A stretch of DNA of 64,000 bases. Origin: Vicia villosa (Eukaryota > Streptophyta > Magnoliopsida > Fabales > Fabaceae). The position numbers and the translations under genes are program-made. This document shows positions 1 to 11,000 of the stretch, one piece after another (the first letter of the stretch is position 1; each line of letters starts with the position of its first letter). The stretch lies in the NCBI RefSeq assembly GCF_029867415.1, contig NC_081184.1, positions 75,986,364 through 76,050,363 on the forward strand, given 5' to 3'. Below the pieces are notes generated by a model. It worked only from the letters and a program-made list of their open reading frames with translations. It was not told the origin of the DNA and did no database searches.

Positions 1-1467
1 CCTTACAAAGAATATGTGCTGAGTCTGATTCCTTATTTCGAAGAAATCACTTTTGAACACATCCCACGCGAGGAAAATCAACTAGCTGATGCCTTAGCTA
101 CCATGTCATCCATGTTCAAAGTCAGGTGGGACAATGAGGCGCCGATGATCACCATTTACAGACAAGATGAACCATCCTATTGCAATGAGATCGATGCCGA
201 AGGAACGGAAGAAAAACCATGGTTCCATGAAGTAAAAAGATATCTCGAAGCTCAGGAGTACCCTGAAGGGGCATCCATTAACGACAGAAAGTTTCTAAGG
301 AGGTTTGCTGCCAAATTCTTCCTAAGTAATGGGACCCTATACAAACGCAACCATGACTCGACTTTACTTTGTTGTGTAAACAAGAAGGAAGCAGAACAGA
401 TTATGGAAGACATACACGATGGTGCCTTTGGTACTCATTCAAGTGGACACACAATGGCTAAAAAGATCCTCAGAGCAGGGTATTACTGGTCTACCATGGA
501 GACAGACTGTCATCATCATTCCAGAACCTGTCACAAATGCCAGATATATGCTGACAAAGTACATGTACCTCTAGTTCCGTTAAACGTCCTGACGGCTCCT
601 TGGCCTTTTGCAATGTGAGGTATTGATATGATTGGAGAAATCAAGCCTACTGCCTCCAACGGACATCGCTTTATCCTGGTCGCTATCGACTACTTCACAA
701 AATGGGTAGAAGCAGCTTGTTTTGTTTCTGTCACCAAAAATGTTGTGGCCCGATTTATCAAGCACAATCTCATTTGTCGGTATGGCATCCCTGAACGGAT
801 CATCACAGACAATGGCACAAATATAAACAACAGAATGATTACTGAACTTTGCACACAGTTCAAGATCAAACATCATAATTCTTCTCCATATCGACCAAAG
901 ATGAATGGCGCAGTGCAAGCTGCCAATAAAAACATCAAGAAAATCATACAAAAGATGACAGTAACCTACAAAGACTGGCATGAGATGTTACCTTTTTCTC
1001 TTCATGGTTATCGCACATCTGCGCGTACTTCAACAGGGGCAACTCCATTTTCCTTAGTCTATGGTATGGAGGCAGTTCTTCCAATTGAAATTCAGATTCC
1101 TTCCCTAAGGATTATGAAAGAAGCCGATCTAGACGAAGACGATTGGATTCAGACCCGGTTGGACCAGATAAACTTGATTGATGAGAAAAGGCTCGCAGCT
1201 ATTTGTCATGGTCAATTGTACCAAAAGCGTATGATTAAAGCCTTCAACAAAAAAGTCAGAAGTCAGGCATATCAAACTGGTGGCTTGGTTGTCAAACGCA
1301 TCATCTTACCACAAGGTGATCCCAGAGGCAAGTGGACTCCCACTTATGAGGGACCATTCGTAATCAAGAAAATATTCTCCGGCGGTGCCATGTAGCTTAC
1401 CACCATGGATGGCGAGGATTTCCCACACCCGGTAAATGCGGACATAGTCAAAAAATACTTCGCTTGA
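1..1467 (+). pseudogene. O1 pol fragment: aRNase H end plus integrase, broken
   Basis: The frame reads the end of the second (archaeal-type) RNase H domain and then a complete integrase: an HHCC zinc module near 430-545, a DDE core near 620-960 and a C-terminal GPF-like module near 1340-1390. Compared with the intact inner copy, a TGG Trp codon became TGA at 616-618, a TTG codon became TAG at 1393-1395, and the catalytic Glu codon is CAA (Gln) at 916-918. The frame otherwise stays open to the natural stop near 1465. It therefore cannot encode an active integrase, though the decay is recent because very few other differences are visible. Confidence 0.93.
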
Positions 1468-1686
1468 AAAGAAAAGCTCGCTAAGTTGAAAACCTGAAAG
1501 GGCAACTTAGGCAAAAAATGAGCGTCTCGGTGGATCGAAAACCCGAAAGGGCGATCCAGGCAAAAATTAGAGACTAAATAAATACTATCCCGGTAGGCTG
1601 AAAACCTGAAAAGGCAGCCTAGGCAAAAGTTAGGGAATAAAGCGTACAACTATGTTCTGTATAGCTGCCTATTCACCTTCAAGATT

Positions 1687-1691
1687 CAACA
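1687..1691. repeat. Target-site duplication of inner Ogre, left copy (CAACA)
   Basis: The five bases CAACA directly precede the left LTR and recur at 21630-21634 directly after the right LTR. The 5-bp length is standard for Ty3/gypsy integrases and proves a single insertion event for 1692-21629. Confidence 0.95.
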
Positions 1692-3370
1692 TGTTATACC
1701 CCAAAATTTGCCCACATATTTTTCAAGAAAACTCCAATCTGAAAATTAAGGGTCTCATATAATCATGGATTTTTATTTCAACAAATATCCTGACATATGA
1801 AATACTTAGTTTTTAGAATTTTTCTTATACAGTAATTTGGCTTGCAGTTGAATTTATTCTTACGCAAACGCCAAATACTGTTTATTACTTCACACATGCT
1901 ATTTATTTATTTACAGATAAATAGTACTGACACAATTGGTACAGAGTTAAATCTTTTGCAGGCGCAGAATCAGTAAACTCATACTGTACTGGTAACAGTA
2001 AATATTAGTTATTTATTATGTCTGTGTTTTTTTAACAAGTCAAGTAAATAAACTTTCATTTTTCACATAAAACAAAAAAATAACAAAAAAAATTAACTTT
2101 GACTGTTGATTTTTCACTCTAACTGCTACATCACTACCTGAACAGTCAGTTGACAGCCAAACTGCTGGCAGTACAATTCTCAGTGTTTTGTACCATCAAT
2201 CAAATCAATCTTTCACAATTCAAATTTCCAAGATTTTTGTGTTAGAAGTCTTCTGAATATCACGCGATTAGCAGAAACTCAACACTGCACAAAAATCAGG
2301 TACGCTTAACTGTCTCCTACACAAACAGTCCCTAATCAGGGTTTTTCTTGTTTTTACAGGAGCAACAAGTTTTTGAGAGCTCAAATGGATTTCATACACA
2401 TCCATATATCTCAAAGTACCATCATACAAATTTTCAAACTTCAATTCACTCAGACGCACCGTCAGCAGCTCAAACAGTCAACAGACGACCCGTTTGACCA
2501 AAAAGTCAATAGACAGTCAAAAATGAAATTTTTTGTCAAAGTCCATATTTTGTCAAAGGATTCATCATTTGATCATTGGATGATCATAATTCATCAAGGA
2601 AAGATCAAAAATCAACAAAACCCTAAGATTCAAAATTAGGGTTTTTGCCTGAAAAGTCAACTCAACTTTGACTGATCATAACTCTCTCATCCTTCATCCA
2701 AAAAATTCAAACCAAAGCTTGTTTTGAAGGAAATTCAATTATCTTTCAAATGCCATTGATCCCATGGTCATTGGATTCACCATTTGAAAAATATGATCAA
2801 AGACATTACAGGTCATTTTCAAAGTCAACAAAAGACACTTTTTTCAAAAGGACACACAAGGAGCTTCAAAAATCATTTTGACATGAGACCAAAGGCATTG
2901 GTTAGAGGACTCTTTGAGGTTTCCAAAAAGTGCAAGATCTCCTTCATATGACAAAAATTGAGGGATTTACACCTTGTTGAAGTTGGCTAAATTTTGGGAA
3001 AATGCATGAAATCAACATTGTTCAAAATTGCATTTTTTCCAAAAGGGGCCAAGTTTTCAGCATTCAAACATCATTTCCATGATATTATGGGCCTCCCACG
3101 ACCAAGACCAAGCCCATAACATTTTTCTCCATTTTTTAATTTAATTTTATCATTTAAGATTAAATTAAAAAGGAAAAAAGGGAAGGATAAATCATAGCTT
3201 ATTTTCTAAGCTAAAGCCTCCACATGTGACTTAATTATGCAGCAAGGAAACCCATAAGTCAAGAGGTGTGGAGATCAAGCAATGGTGGCTTAAATTTTAA
3301 GCTTGAAAAGTCAAAAATTCAACAAAGCTCATGAATACTTCTTAGCTTATTTTCTAAGCACTCCATGGCT

Positions 3371-3380
3371 TATATAAAGG
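3371..3380 (+). promoter_or_regulatory. LTR TATA box of inner Ogre (TATATAAAGG)
   Basis: The only strong TATA motif in the middle of the LTR, about 1.68 kb from its start. It is preserved in the right LTR near 19224 and, as CTTATATAAG, in the O1 LTR near 25518. Transcription would start about 30 bp downstream, making R-U5 about 2.4 kb long. Confidence 0.75.
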
Positions 3381-3546
3381 CAAGAATACTTCACAAACAA
3401 AGGGGAAGCCACACACCACGAAATTATAGCTCAAGCATAGTCATAAACTTCTCAAAAATCTCCAAACTTTGTAATTTTCATTTTCATATTTCCAATCAAT
3501 ATCAATACAAACAAACATTTTCAATCATCTTCTGAGATCATATGGA

Positions 3547-3899
3547 GTAAGAATAAACTCTTTGTGTGGTCCCATGAGAGTCGTAGCACGTGCATAGTGT
3601 TCTTCATATTCATACACGATCAATTTTCGTTTTCCTATATTCAATCGGTCTCAATGTAATCTAATCATCCTAATGTGTTCATAAGGTCTCATAGGATAGA
3701 TCTGGGCTCTAACATGTGAGTTTCCACGTGAGAATCACTCCATGCCATTAACAAGTGTTCATACGTACTAAAACTTCAACTCCATAGAATCCATAGCTAC
3801 AGCTCTCAAACAACGAAACTAACACCATATTTGGACTCAGAGCATCCTAATTAGGGGATCTGGGTCACTTGTTCTTATTCCTAACGCTTATTTTTGCAG
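3547..3899 (+). other. Candidate leader intron in the Ogre LTR
   Basis: A GA|GTAAGAAT donor at 3547 lies ~170 bp after the TATA box. A CTAAC branch-like motif, a U-rich tract and TTTTTGCAG end at 3899. All parts match plant intron consensus. No transcript data; this is inference. Confidence 0.4.
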
Positions 3900-3934
3900 G
3901 TTGATGAAGCTACCAAAAATGGCGCTTTTACTGT

Positions 3935-3968
3935 ACAAATAGAGGAGGTTTAAAACCCCCGCTATTTG
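3935..3968 (+). other. 17-bp inverted repeat in Ogre leader
   Basis: Two 17-base arms (ACAAATAGAGGAGGTTT and AAACCCCCGCTATTTGT) are complementary except at two positions, with no loop between. It lies in the leader RNA ~560 bp after the TATA box and just after the acceptor-like site. It is repeated in the right LTR near 19795. Confidence 0.7.
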
Positions 3969-5773
3969 TTTTAAAAAATAAGAGAGATGGAGGTTGAAGA
4001 CGACCACGCGTCCAAGCGTGGTTCGCCGGTCAAAAGTGACCCTCCCTCCGCTTGCGTGGCATCTCCTTGCTGGACGGTCAACTTTTCAAACCTCTCTCCC
4101 TCAGCTTCCATTGGTTCACGCAGTCAATGGTGGGCCCAGTCTGACTTTGGTCTCCCCACTAATTCAATGCTTCACTCTATCCCATCATACCATGTTCTCT
4201 TCAATCTGAGCCACATGATCAATCTCAAAGCCAATCCAACGCATCAGATAAGCAGCCCTATACTATGGACTTCACTGATTTTCACACTCAATCATTAACG
4301 TTTTTTATTTTTTATTTTTATTTTAATTTCTTTGTTAAATTAATTAAAAATAGTTTTAAAAAATCAAAAAATACACAAAAAATATTTTTAGGCTTCTAAA
4401 ATAATATATTATTTTCTGAAATAAAAATATTTTATTTTTCTTCAAGATTTCAATATTTTGCATAATTAATTAGTATATATATTTATATATTTGCTTTTTA
4501 ATTATTCTAACCAATCAAAAAATCATAAAAAAATTGTTCTTCATGTTAAATATTGTTTATATATTATAAACTAATTTTGTACATATTTTGAATAATTTTA
4601 TCTTTAAGTTTTAATTATTTGTATAATTATTTGCATAATTATGTTTTAATTAACTTAAATCAATTTCAAAAATTCCAAAAAAATTAGTTTTGTTTTAAAA
4701 TTAATTGACACATATTTTTGTACATATTTTAAACTTAATTTCTAGGTTTAAATCTATTTTCATCTTTTTTCTTCATTTTAATTTAATTAATCATGCATTA
4801 ATTATAATTAAAATCAATCATAAAAATCCAAAAACATGCCTTTTATTTTCTTGCAATTTAAATTCCTAGATAAATGTATAGGATGTCAAATTCATGTAAA
4901 TAGGCTAGTTTACATTTCCCGCACAATCGATGTAATAGCGTAGATTTACTTTCCGCACTTTACATTTCCGCACTTTAAATTCCAGCAAATATAAACTGCG
5001 TGTATGTCAAAGATAAAATTGAACCGTTAGATCACTAACTTCAAAGATAAATATCTGAATCCAATCACAATCACACTTGCACCTCTTAAGGTAAATCCCT
5101 TCTCATTCCTTTCAAAATCAAAGTCAAAATTCCACTGTTTTGAGTACAAAATCGAACCTTGCTTTTATATCCGGTGAAAGGATAGATTTTTAAAGGAAAT
5201 AGGATAAAGACCTTACAACTCAGGGTAGACCTCCTAGTTTGCTTGCTCAAAATCAAAACAAACAAAATTCTCATACACTGTTGATTTTTCAAAACTTTGA
5301 AAAAAAAGACAATACTTTGTATACATCCAAACACGGGTTATTACAAAGTTAACGTTCTTTTCAAAACATCTTTCGAAAGATAAACAAGCATTTTGTATAC
5401 ATCCATACACGGATCATTACAAAATTCAAATTACAAAGGTATTTGAAACCACATATGAGCAATTTCAGAGCAATTGAAAAGTGATCGAAAAACAAGTGAG
5501 CTAAGCAAACTTAAGAGCCCATGGATAACCATGGATACAAAGGGTGCTAACACCTTCCCTTTGTATAACCTACCCCCTTACCCAGAATTTCTTAAAGGTC
5601 TTTTTTCTGTTTCTTTTATAAACCTTTCCTTAATTGGATAAAATAAAAGGTCGGTGGCGACTCTGTGAATTTTCAAAATGCGAAAGCATTAAGCAACAAA
5701 AAGAGTCAGTTCACGTATCTCTACAGATCAGAGGTATGGCCCGGTATTAAAAAAAATCGGAGGTCCACAGAAC

Positions 5774-5790
5774 TGGCGACTCTGCTGGGG
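5774..5790 (+). promoter_or_regulatory. Primer-binding site of inner Ogre
   Basis: TGGCGACTCTGCTGGGG begins four bases after the LTR end. It matches the PBS described for pea Ogre, which uses tRNA-Arg as minus-strand primer. Confidence 0.9.
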
Positions 5791-6442
5791 AATACTTTCA
5801 AAAACAAAATGTTTTCAAAAGGGGTTACCTTAAGAGAATAGGTCGATGTTTTCAATTGTTTGACTTGATTGCTTTATTTTTCAAAGGCTTGCTTGGGTAT
5901 TTTGCTTGTGTGAAAGATTCTAACCCGAATCTCGAGATACCTTAAGTATATGACATTAGACCAAGGAAACTGTACGGCATGTACCGATACGGTTGAGTTG
6001 GTAGTCATCGTTAGTGCGACACTTTGGTTTATACTGATGTCCCTTGAAAACGATCAAGGAGTATATTAGGCTTCCGAAATGTCATTAAACACTAATTTGT
6101 CTTAGAACCTTTTTAGTTGAACTTGACTTGTGGCCTATTAAGTGGCTAGCTTTGAAATTGATCGAAGTTAGTTATCCTCGAGGAATATTTTGATCGGCCG
6201 CTCGAGCGCCGTATTGAGATGTTACTTCCAAGGATCATAGAACCCGAATGCTATTCTAGGACAGGTTTTAACCAACTCAACTTCAGTGGGGAGGGTATCA
6301 CCTATCAGCTCCATGCAAGCCTTTAAACCTAAGGCTATTGTTTGATTTGTTTTTTGTGTGCCACATGTTTGCATCATAAGCATATCATTTTTTGCACCAG
6401 ACACTTCAAGGATCAAAGAGTTTACCTTTGTTTTTGCAGGTA
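5791..6442 (+). other. 5' untranslated region of inner Ogre
   Basis: Between the PBS and ORF1 there is no credible ORF. The last bases before the ORF1 start are a pyrimidine tract followed by TTTTTGCAG (AG at 6438-6439), which looks like a splice acceptor three bases before the ATG. Confidence 0.6.
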
Positions 6443-7786
6443 ATGGCTCCCGCCACCAAAGATTACATCCGAATCAACATCTCAACGGTACCGTCTGAAC
6501 TAAAAGACTTAGTGTCAGAATTCCCCAGGAATGTTCAATTCACTGAAAAGCATGGTCACCTACTCCATTTGGTTACCTCAAAATTTGAAGAAGACATGAT
6601 ACGGGTCCTGTTCCAGTTCTTTGACCCTGAACATCATTGCTTTACCTTTCCTGATTACCAGTTGGTACCCACTTTGGAAGAATTCTCTGAACTAATGGGA
6701 TTGCCTGTTCGAAATCGATTACCTTTCACTGGTTTAGAAAGGATTCCAAAACCTGAAGTCATTGCTGCTGCTTTACATCTGCGGAAATCAGAAATCGAGT
6801 CCAATTGGGAAACAAAGAGTGGAGTTAAGGGTTTGCTTGCCAAGTTCTTGTTGGAAAAGGCTCGACTACTGCTAGAAAACAAAAGTTATCCAGCTTTTGA
6901 GGAAGTTATGGCACTTTTGATCTATGGGTTGGTTTTATTCCCAAATCCCGACCAGTTCATAAGTGTACACATCATCAACCTTTTCCTAATCCGTAACCCG
7001 GTACCAACCTTGCTGGGAGACATTCTACATTCTCTACACACTCGTACCATGAAGAAACGAGGAACTCTCATGTGCTGTATACCACTACTGGCTAGGTGGT
7101 TTACATTTCATCTTCCCCGATCAGTGTTGAGAAATGAACAAAGAATGCAATGGTCTCACAGGATTATGTCTTTGTCTCATTCAGATATCCGGTGGAACAA
7201 CTTCTTTCAAAAAGACATTACTATCATTGATCATTGTGGAGAGTACCCTAATGTGCCACTCCTTGGCATCAAAGGAGGCATCACTTACAATCCCTCTTTA
7301 GCTCTACGCCAATTCGGATATGCAAGGAGAAACGGTCCTCATGACATGATTATCCATGGCATTGTGTTTGATTACGAGAATGATTCTCATAGACACCGAC
7401 GAAGGTTCATACATGCATGGGGCAGTGTCTATAGAATAGAAAGCAAAACTCTGGGGCAATGGAATTCTATTCCTATGGAACCCTACCTCAGATGGGTCCG
7501 CACTCATGCTCAGAAACTCCTTATGCCATATCCCGCTGTTCTACCTGTGACTATTGAACCAGAGGTCGAAGGATATGAACCTCAAGTTATTCTACACCCG
7601 GACATGCCAACTGACCTAGAAGAGTTGCAAAAATCTTGGGTTCAACTCAAAGAGGAAAGAGACACCTTCAAATCATACTGTCAAGACTATGAGAGAAGGA
7701 TATTGGAGCTCACCGGACAGCTTCAAGAAGAACAGCAGATCAACACATTCCTGGGGGCAAAGAGAAAGCGTCCACGGGAGACCTGA
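6443..7786 (+). CDS. Ogre ORF1 protein (function unknown)
   Basis: A 447-residue protein starting at the ATG of ATGGCTCCCGCC. The frame is open 51 bases further upstream, but this ATG has the better context and follows an acceptor-like CAG. ORF1 upstream of gag is a hallmark of Ogre elements; its role is not established. The first ~370 residues form an alpha/beta-looking domain that I recognise from plant proteins annotated as DUF7745 (from memory); landmarks are LVPTLEEFSELMGLP near residue 75 and PLLGIKGGITYNPSLALRQ near 275. The last ~60 residues are charged and coiled-coil-like, ending in a basic KRKRPRET tail that could act in nuclear import (inference). The minus-strand element C encodes a divergent homologue. 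No break is seen. Confidence 0.88.
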   Translation: MAPATKDYIRINISTVPSELKDLVSEFPRNVQFTEKHGHLLHLVTSKFEEDMIRVLFQFFDPEHHCFTFPDYQLVPTLEEFSELMGLPVRNRLPFTGLERIPKPEVIAAALHLRKSEIESNWETKSGVKGLLAKFLLEKARLLLENKSYPAFEEVMALLIYGLVLFPNPDQFISVHIINLFLIRNPVPTLLGDILHSLHTRTMKKRGTLMCCIPLLARWFTFHLPRSVLRNEQRMQWSHRIMSLSHSDIRWNNFFQKDITIIDHCGEYPNVPLLGIKGGITYNPSLALRQFGYARRNGPHDMIIHGIVFDYENDSHRHRRRFIHAWGSVYRIESKTLGQWNSIPMEPYLRWVRTHAQKLLMPYPAVLPVTIEPEVEGYEPQVILHPDMPTDLEELQKSWVQLKEERDTFKSYCQDYERRILELTGQLQEEQQINTFLGAKRKRPRET

Positions 7787-8096
7787 AGGATCATTTATTT
7801 TATTTCTGTCTTGTAAGCCCAAATGAGGCAAAGAAAAAAGAAGCAGAAAAGAAAAAAGAAATAAATTGATTAACTAACGTTTGTTTCTTCTTTAACAAAT
7901 CTAAACTCTAAGATCCTTGAAACATTGCACACACATTTCACTTCATGCATTGCATATACATTTCATACATTGCATTCATATACATTGCACATACATTTCA
8001 TACATTGCATACACATGGCATCCAGTCATACACATTGCATAACAGGTTCACATGACGGATTTCTCATCTCCTCGCTGTTTATTTCAGTCAGAAGAG
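7787..8096 (+). other. Spacer between ORF1 and gag with CAT-rich tract and acceptor-like site
   Basis: No gene. From 7925 to 8048 it is low-complexity, built from variants of CATACATTGCAT. It ends in a pyrimidine run and TTTCAG (AG at 8086-8087), ten bases before the gag ATG. A similar CAT-rich tract followed by an acceptor-like site recurs in the 3' UTR at 16596-16810. Confidence 0.7.
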
Positions 8097-11000
8097 ATGG
8101 AATCCGAGACAAGCATCAAGAATCTCGAAGCACAGAATGCCCAAGTTCAAGTGGCAATTCTGGAACTGGCAAAGGGGCAGCAAGAACTGAAAGCCCTGAT
8201 AATCAAGAAGAAAAAGAAGCCTAAAGGATCTGTAGGTGTGAGTCACCTGAGAAGAAAGATCAAAATCCCAGTCAAAAAGTTCACAAAGCCACCGATCCCT
8301 GAAACAGTCGGTGATGATGAACAAGAAGACAATCAAAGCAACCAGGGTTCTGCTAAACCCTCTCTCTCTTCAAATGAAGAAAATGATCATTCTGGAGACG
8401 AACCGGATGATGAAAAATACCAACAGCTGGAAGATCGTATGAAAGCTATGGAGATACAAAAAATACCCGGCCTAGATTTCAATGATCTGGGGCTCATCTC
8501 GGATGTTGTTATCCCTCCAAAATTCAAAGTTCCTGTCTTTGCAAAATATGATGGAGTTTCTTGCCCGAAACTACATCTGAGATCCTATGTAAGGAAGATA
8601 CAACCTCATACAACGGATAACAAATTGTGGATTCACTTCTTCCAAGAAAGTCTGTCGGGTACACAACTTGAGTGGTACTATCAGCTGGAAAATACCAAGG
8701 TTCATACTTGGGAAGAATTAGCTGCTGCTTTTTACAAACAGTACCAATACAATGCTGATCTTGCGCCAACCCGTACTCAACTAAGGGGCATGTCTATGGG
8801 ACCAAAAGAAAGTTTCAAAGGATATGCACAAAAGTGGAGAGATATGGCTGGAAGGGTTCAACCACCCTTATCTGATCGCGAACTAGTTGACATGTTCATG
8901 GGCACTTTAACTGGCCCTTTCTATAGCCATTTGCTGGGAAGCTCATCATCAGGTTTCACTGACCTGATACTGACCGGAGAACGTGTCGAAAGTGGCATTC
9001 AAAATGGAAAAATTCAAATAGGTTCCACCTCTGGTACTACAAAAAGGCCCATCAGCGGGAGAAATGAGGTCAATACAACACAAATTCAAAAAAGTCGCAA
9101 AAGTGAGCAGCATCAATCTGTAGGGGCAGTTCTGATCTCCACATCTGCACCTCAAAAAGATCAACAGCTAAAATATACGCATCGACCAGATGCACCAAGA
9201 AGAAATTTCACCAAAATCAACATGCCAATTTCTCAGGCATTGCAGCACTTGCTAAAAGCAAATCTGATCACCTTAAGAGGTCCTCCAAAGAATGTCAACA
9301 CTTCCTCTCCAAATTATCGCCCTGATGCGACATGTGCCTATCACTCAAACTGTCCAGGGCATGACGCAGATCACTGCTGGGCCTTGAAAAATAAAATACA
9401 AGATATGATAGATGCTTGTGAAATTGAGTTCGATCCTCCAGAAACTCCAAATGTCATCACAGCACCTATGCCAAAGCATGACAAAACTGTCAACGCTATC
9501 CTGGACACTGTTTACATCTATGATGTGAACGAATTATCAACTCCACTCTGCAAAGTCAAAGGAAAGCTAATCCGAGCTGGTTACTTTCCAGGGTGTGACC
9601 CCGACTGCTTTTACTGCTCCTGCCTGCCCAATGGTTGTGAAAATCTGAGGATGGGAATTCAAAAATGGATGGATCGCCGTATCATTATGTTTGAGAGGCT
9701 CCCTTCTATGGACGTACTGTGCGAAGTCTTTGCAAACGGGATAAGAATAGAGGATGTCTCAGTGATCTCCAGCTTACCATTCAAAATCTCTGCCAAGGCT
9801 CCATTCAAAATTTCTGCTACACTCAAAGTGGCATCAGTAGTCATTGCTAGTCCAACTCCATTTCCATACTCCTCAGACAAAGTTGTCCCATGGGGATACG
9901 ACACTAATGTTTATGTTCATGGAGTTAAGCAGAGTACCTCGGCTGAAGAGACCGCAAAGTTAACTACTCCAACTGTGGGTAATATTGTGGGTACCAGCAA
10001 GATCACGAGAAGTGGAAGAATCTTTTCACCAGAAATTTCTCCAAATGTTGCTGCTGGTCTAGTCCGAGTCCCAGTTCCTAATCAAAATGTCAGCGCTCGA
10101 GGCAAAGAGCCACAAGTTGAACAAGTTCAAACCCCGGTGGAGATCACTGCTGAGGATCCATCAAAGCAAGAAATGGAGGAAATATTGAAAATCATCTGCA
10201 AAAGTGATTACAATATTGTTGAGCAACTGGGGCACACTGCTTCAAAAATCTCAATGCTATCTCTCCTAAAATATTCAGAAGCTCATGCCAAAGCTCTGAT
10301 AAAGTTCCTCAAAGCTGCGCATGTGCCTCAAGAGATCTCAGTCGACCAATTTAAGAATTGTGTTGCCAATCTAACCATGAGCAATGGTCTCGGTTTCTCC
10401 GATGTGGATCTAAGCCCTGCTGGAAAAAATCACAACAAAGCCCTACATATCTCCATTGAATGTAATCGCACCACTCTATCTCATGTGCTAGTAGATAACG
10501 GTTCTTCTTTGAACGTGTTACCGAAAACAGTACTAGAAAAGCTTGACTTCGAAGGAATTGTGTTACAACCAAGCGATGTTGTGGTAAGAGCCTTTGACGG
10601 GTCAACCAGAACAGTATACGGAAAAGTGAATCTCCCAATCAGAGTGGGTTCTCAAATCTTCGATTCTATCTTTTACGTAATGGAAATTCACCCAGCCTAC
10701 TCCTGTTTACTCAGACGCCCTTGGATACATGGGGCAAACGCTGTAACTTCTACCTTGCATCAGAAGTTAAAATATCCAGTAAAAGGGAAGATTGTCACAG
10801 TCTATGGCGAAGAGGAATATGTGGTTAGTCACCTAAGCAATTCCAAATATGTTGAGTTGGAGGACGAATTCATCGAAACTCCATACCAAGCATTTGAGGT
10901 GGTCTCTCCAGATGTCTCTACCACCAAGCATATTCCTGCTACTCCAACTACAACTATGGCTTCTCTCAAAGATGCCAAAGCCATGATTGAACAGGGTGAT

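Larger units (their letters stand above)
1..1691 (+). mobile_element. Outer Ogre (O1), 5'-truncated left part
   Basis: This is the 3' end of the pol gene plus the first part of the 3' UTR of an Ogre-type Ty3/gypsy element. It aligns almost base for base with 14132-15841 of the inner Ogre. It stops at 1691, where the inner Ogre is inserted, and resumes at 21635 with the sequence expected to follow (compare 15842 onward). The 5' LTR, ORF1, gag, protease and RT of this copy lie outside the window. Confidence 0.95.
1692..5769 (+). repeat. 5' LTR of inner Ogre
   Basis: Begins TGTTATACCCC and ends GGTCCACA; paired with 17545-21629. By eye I count about nine substitutions, a 9-bp indel near 3450 and a 2-bp indel near 4481 between the two. 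It holds the TATA box at 3371, a candidate leader intron, a hairpin and AT-rich stretches (4300-4860). The short ORFs inside (for example 3987-4298) follow the leader and show no recognisable domain; I do not call them genes. Confidence 0.95.

Noticed and set aside
3987..4298. 103-residue frame in both inner Ogre LTRs
   Set aside because: The two copies are identical only because the LTRs are young. No domain, biased composition, and a shifted overlapping frame is open too.
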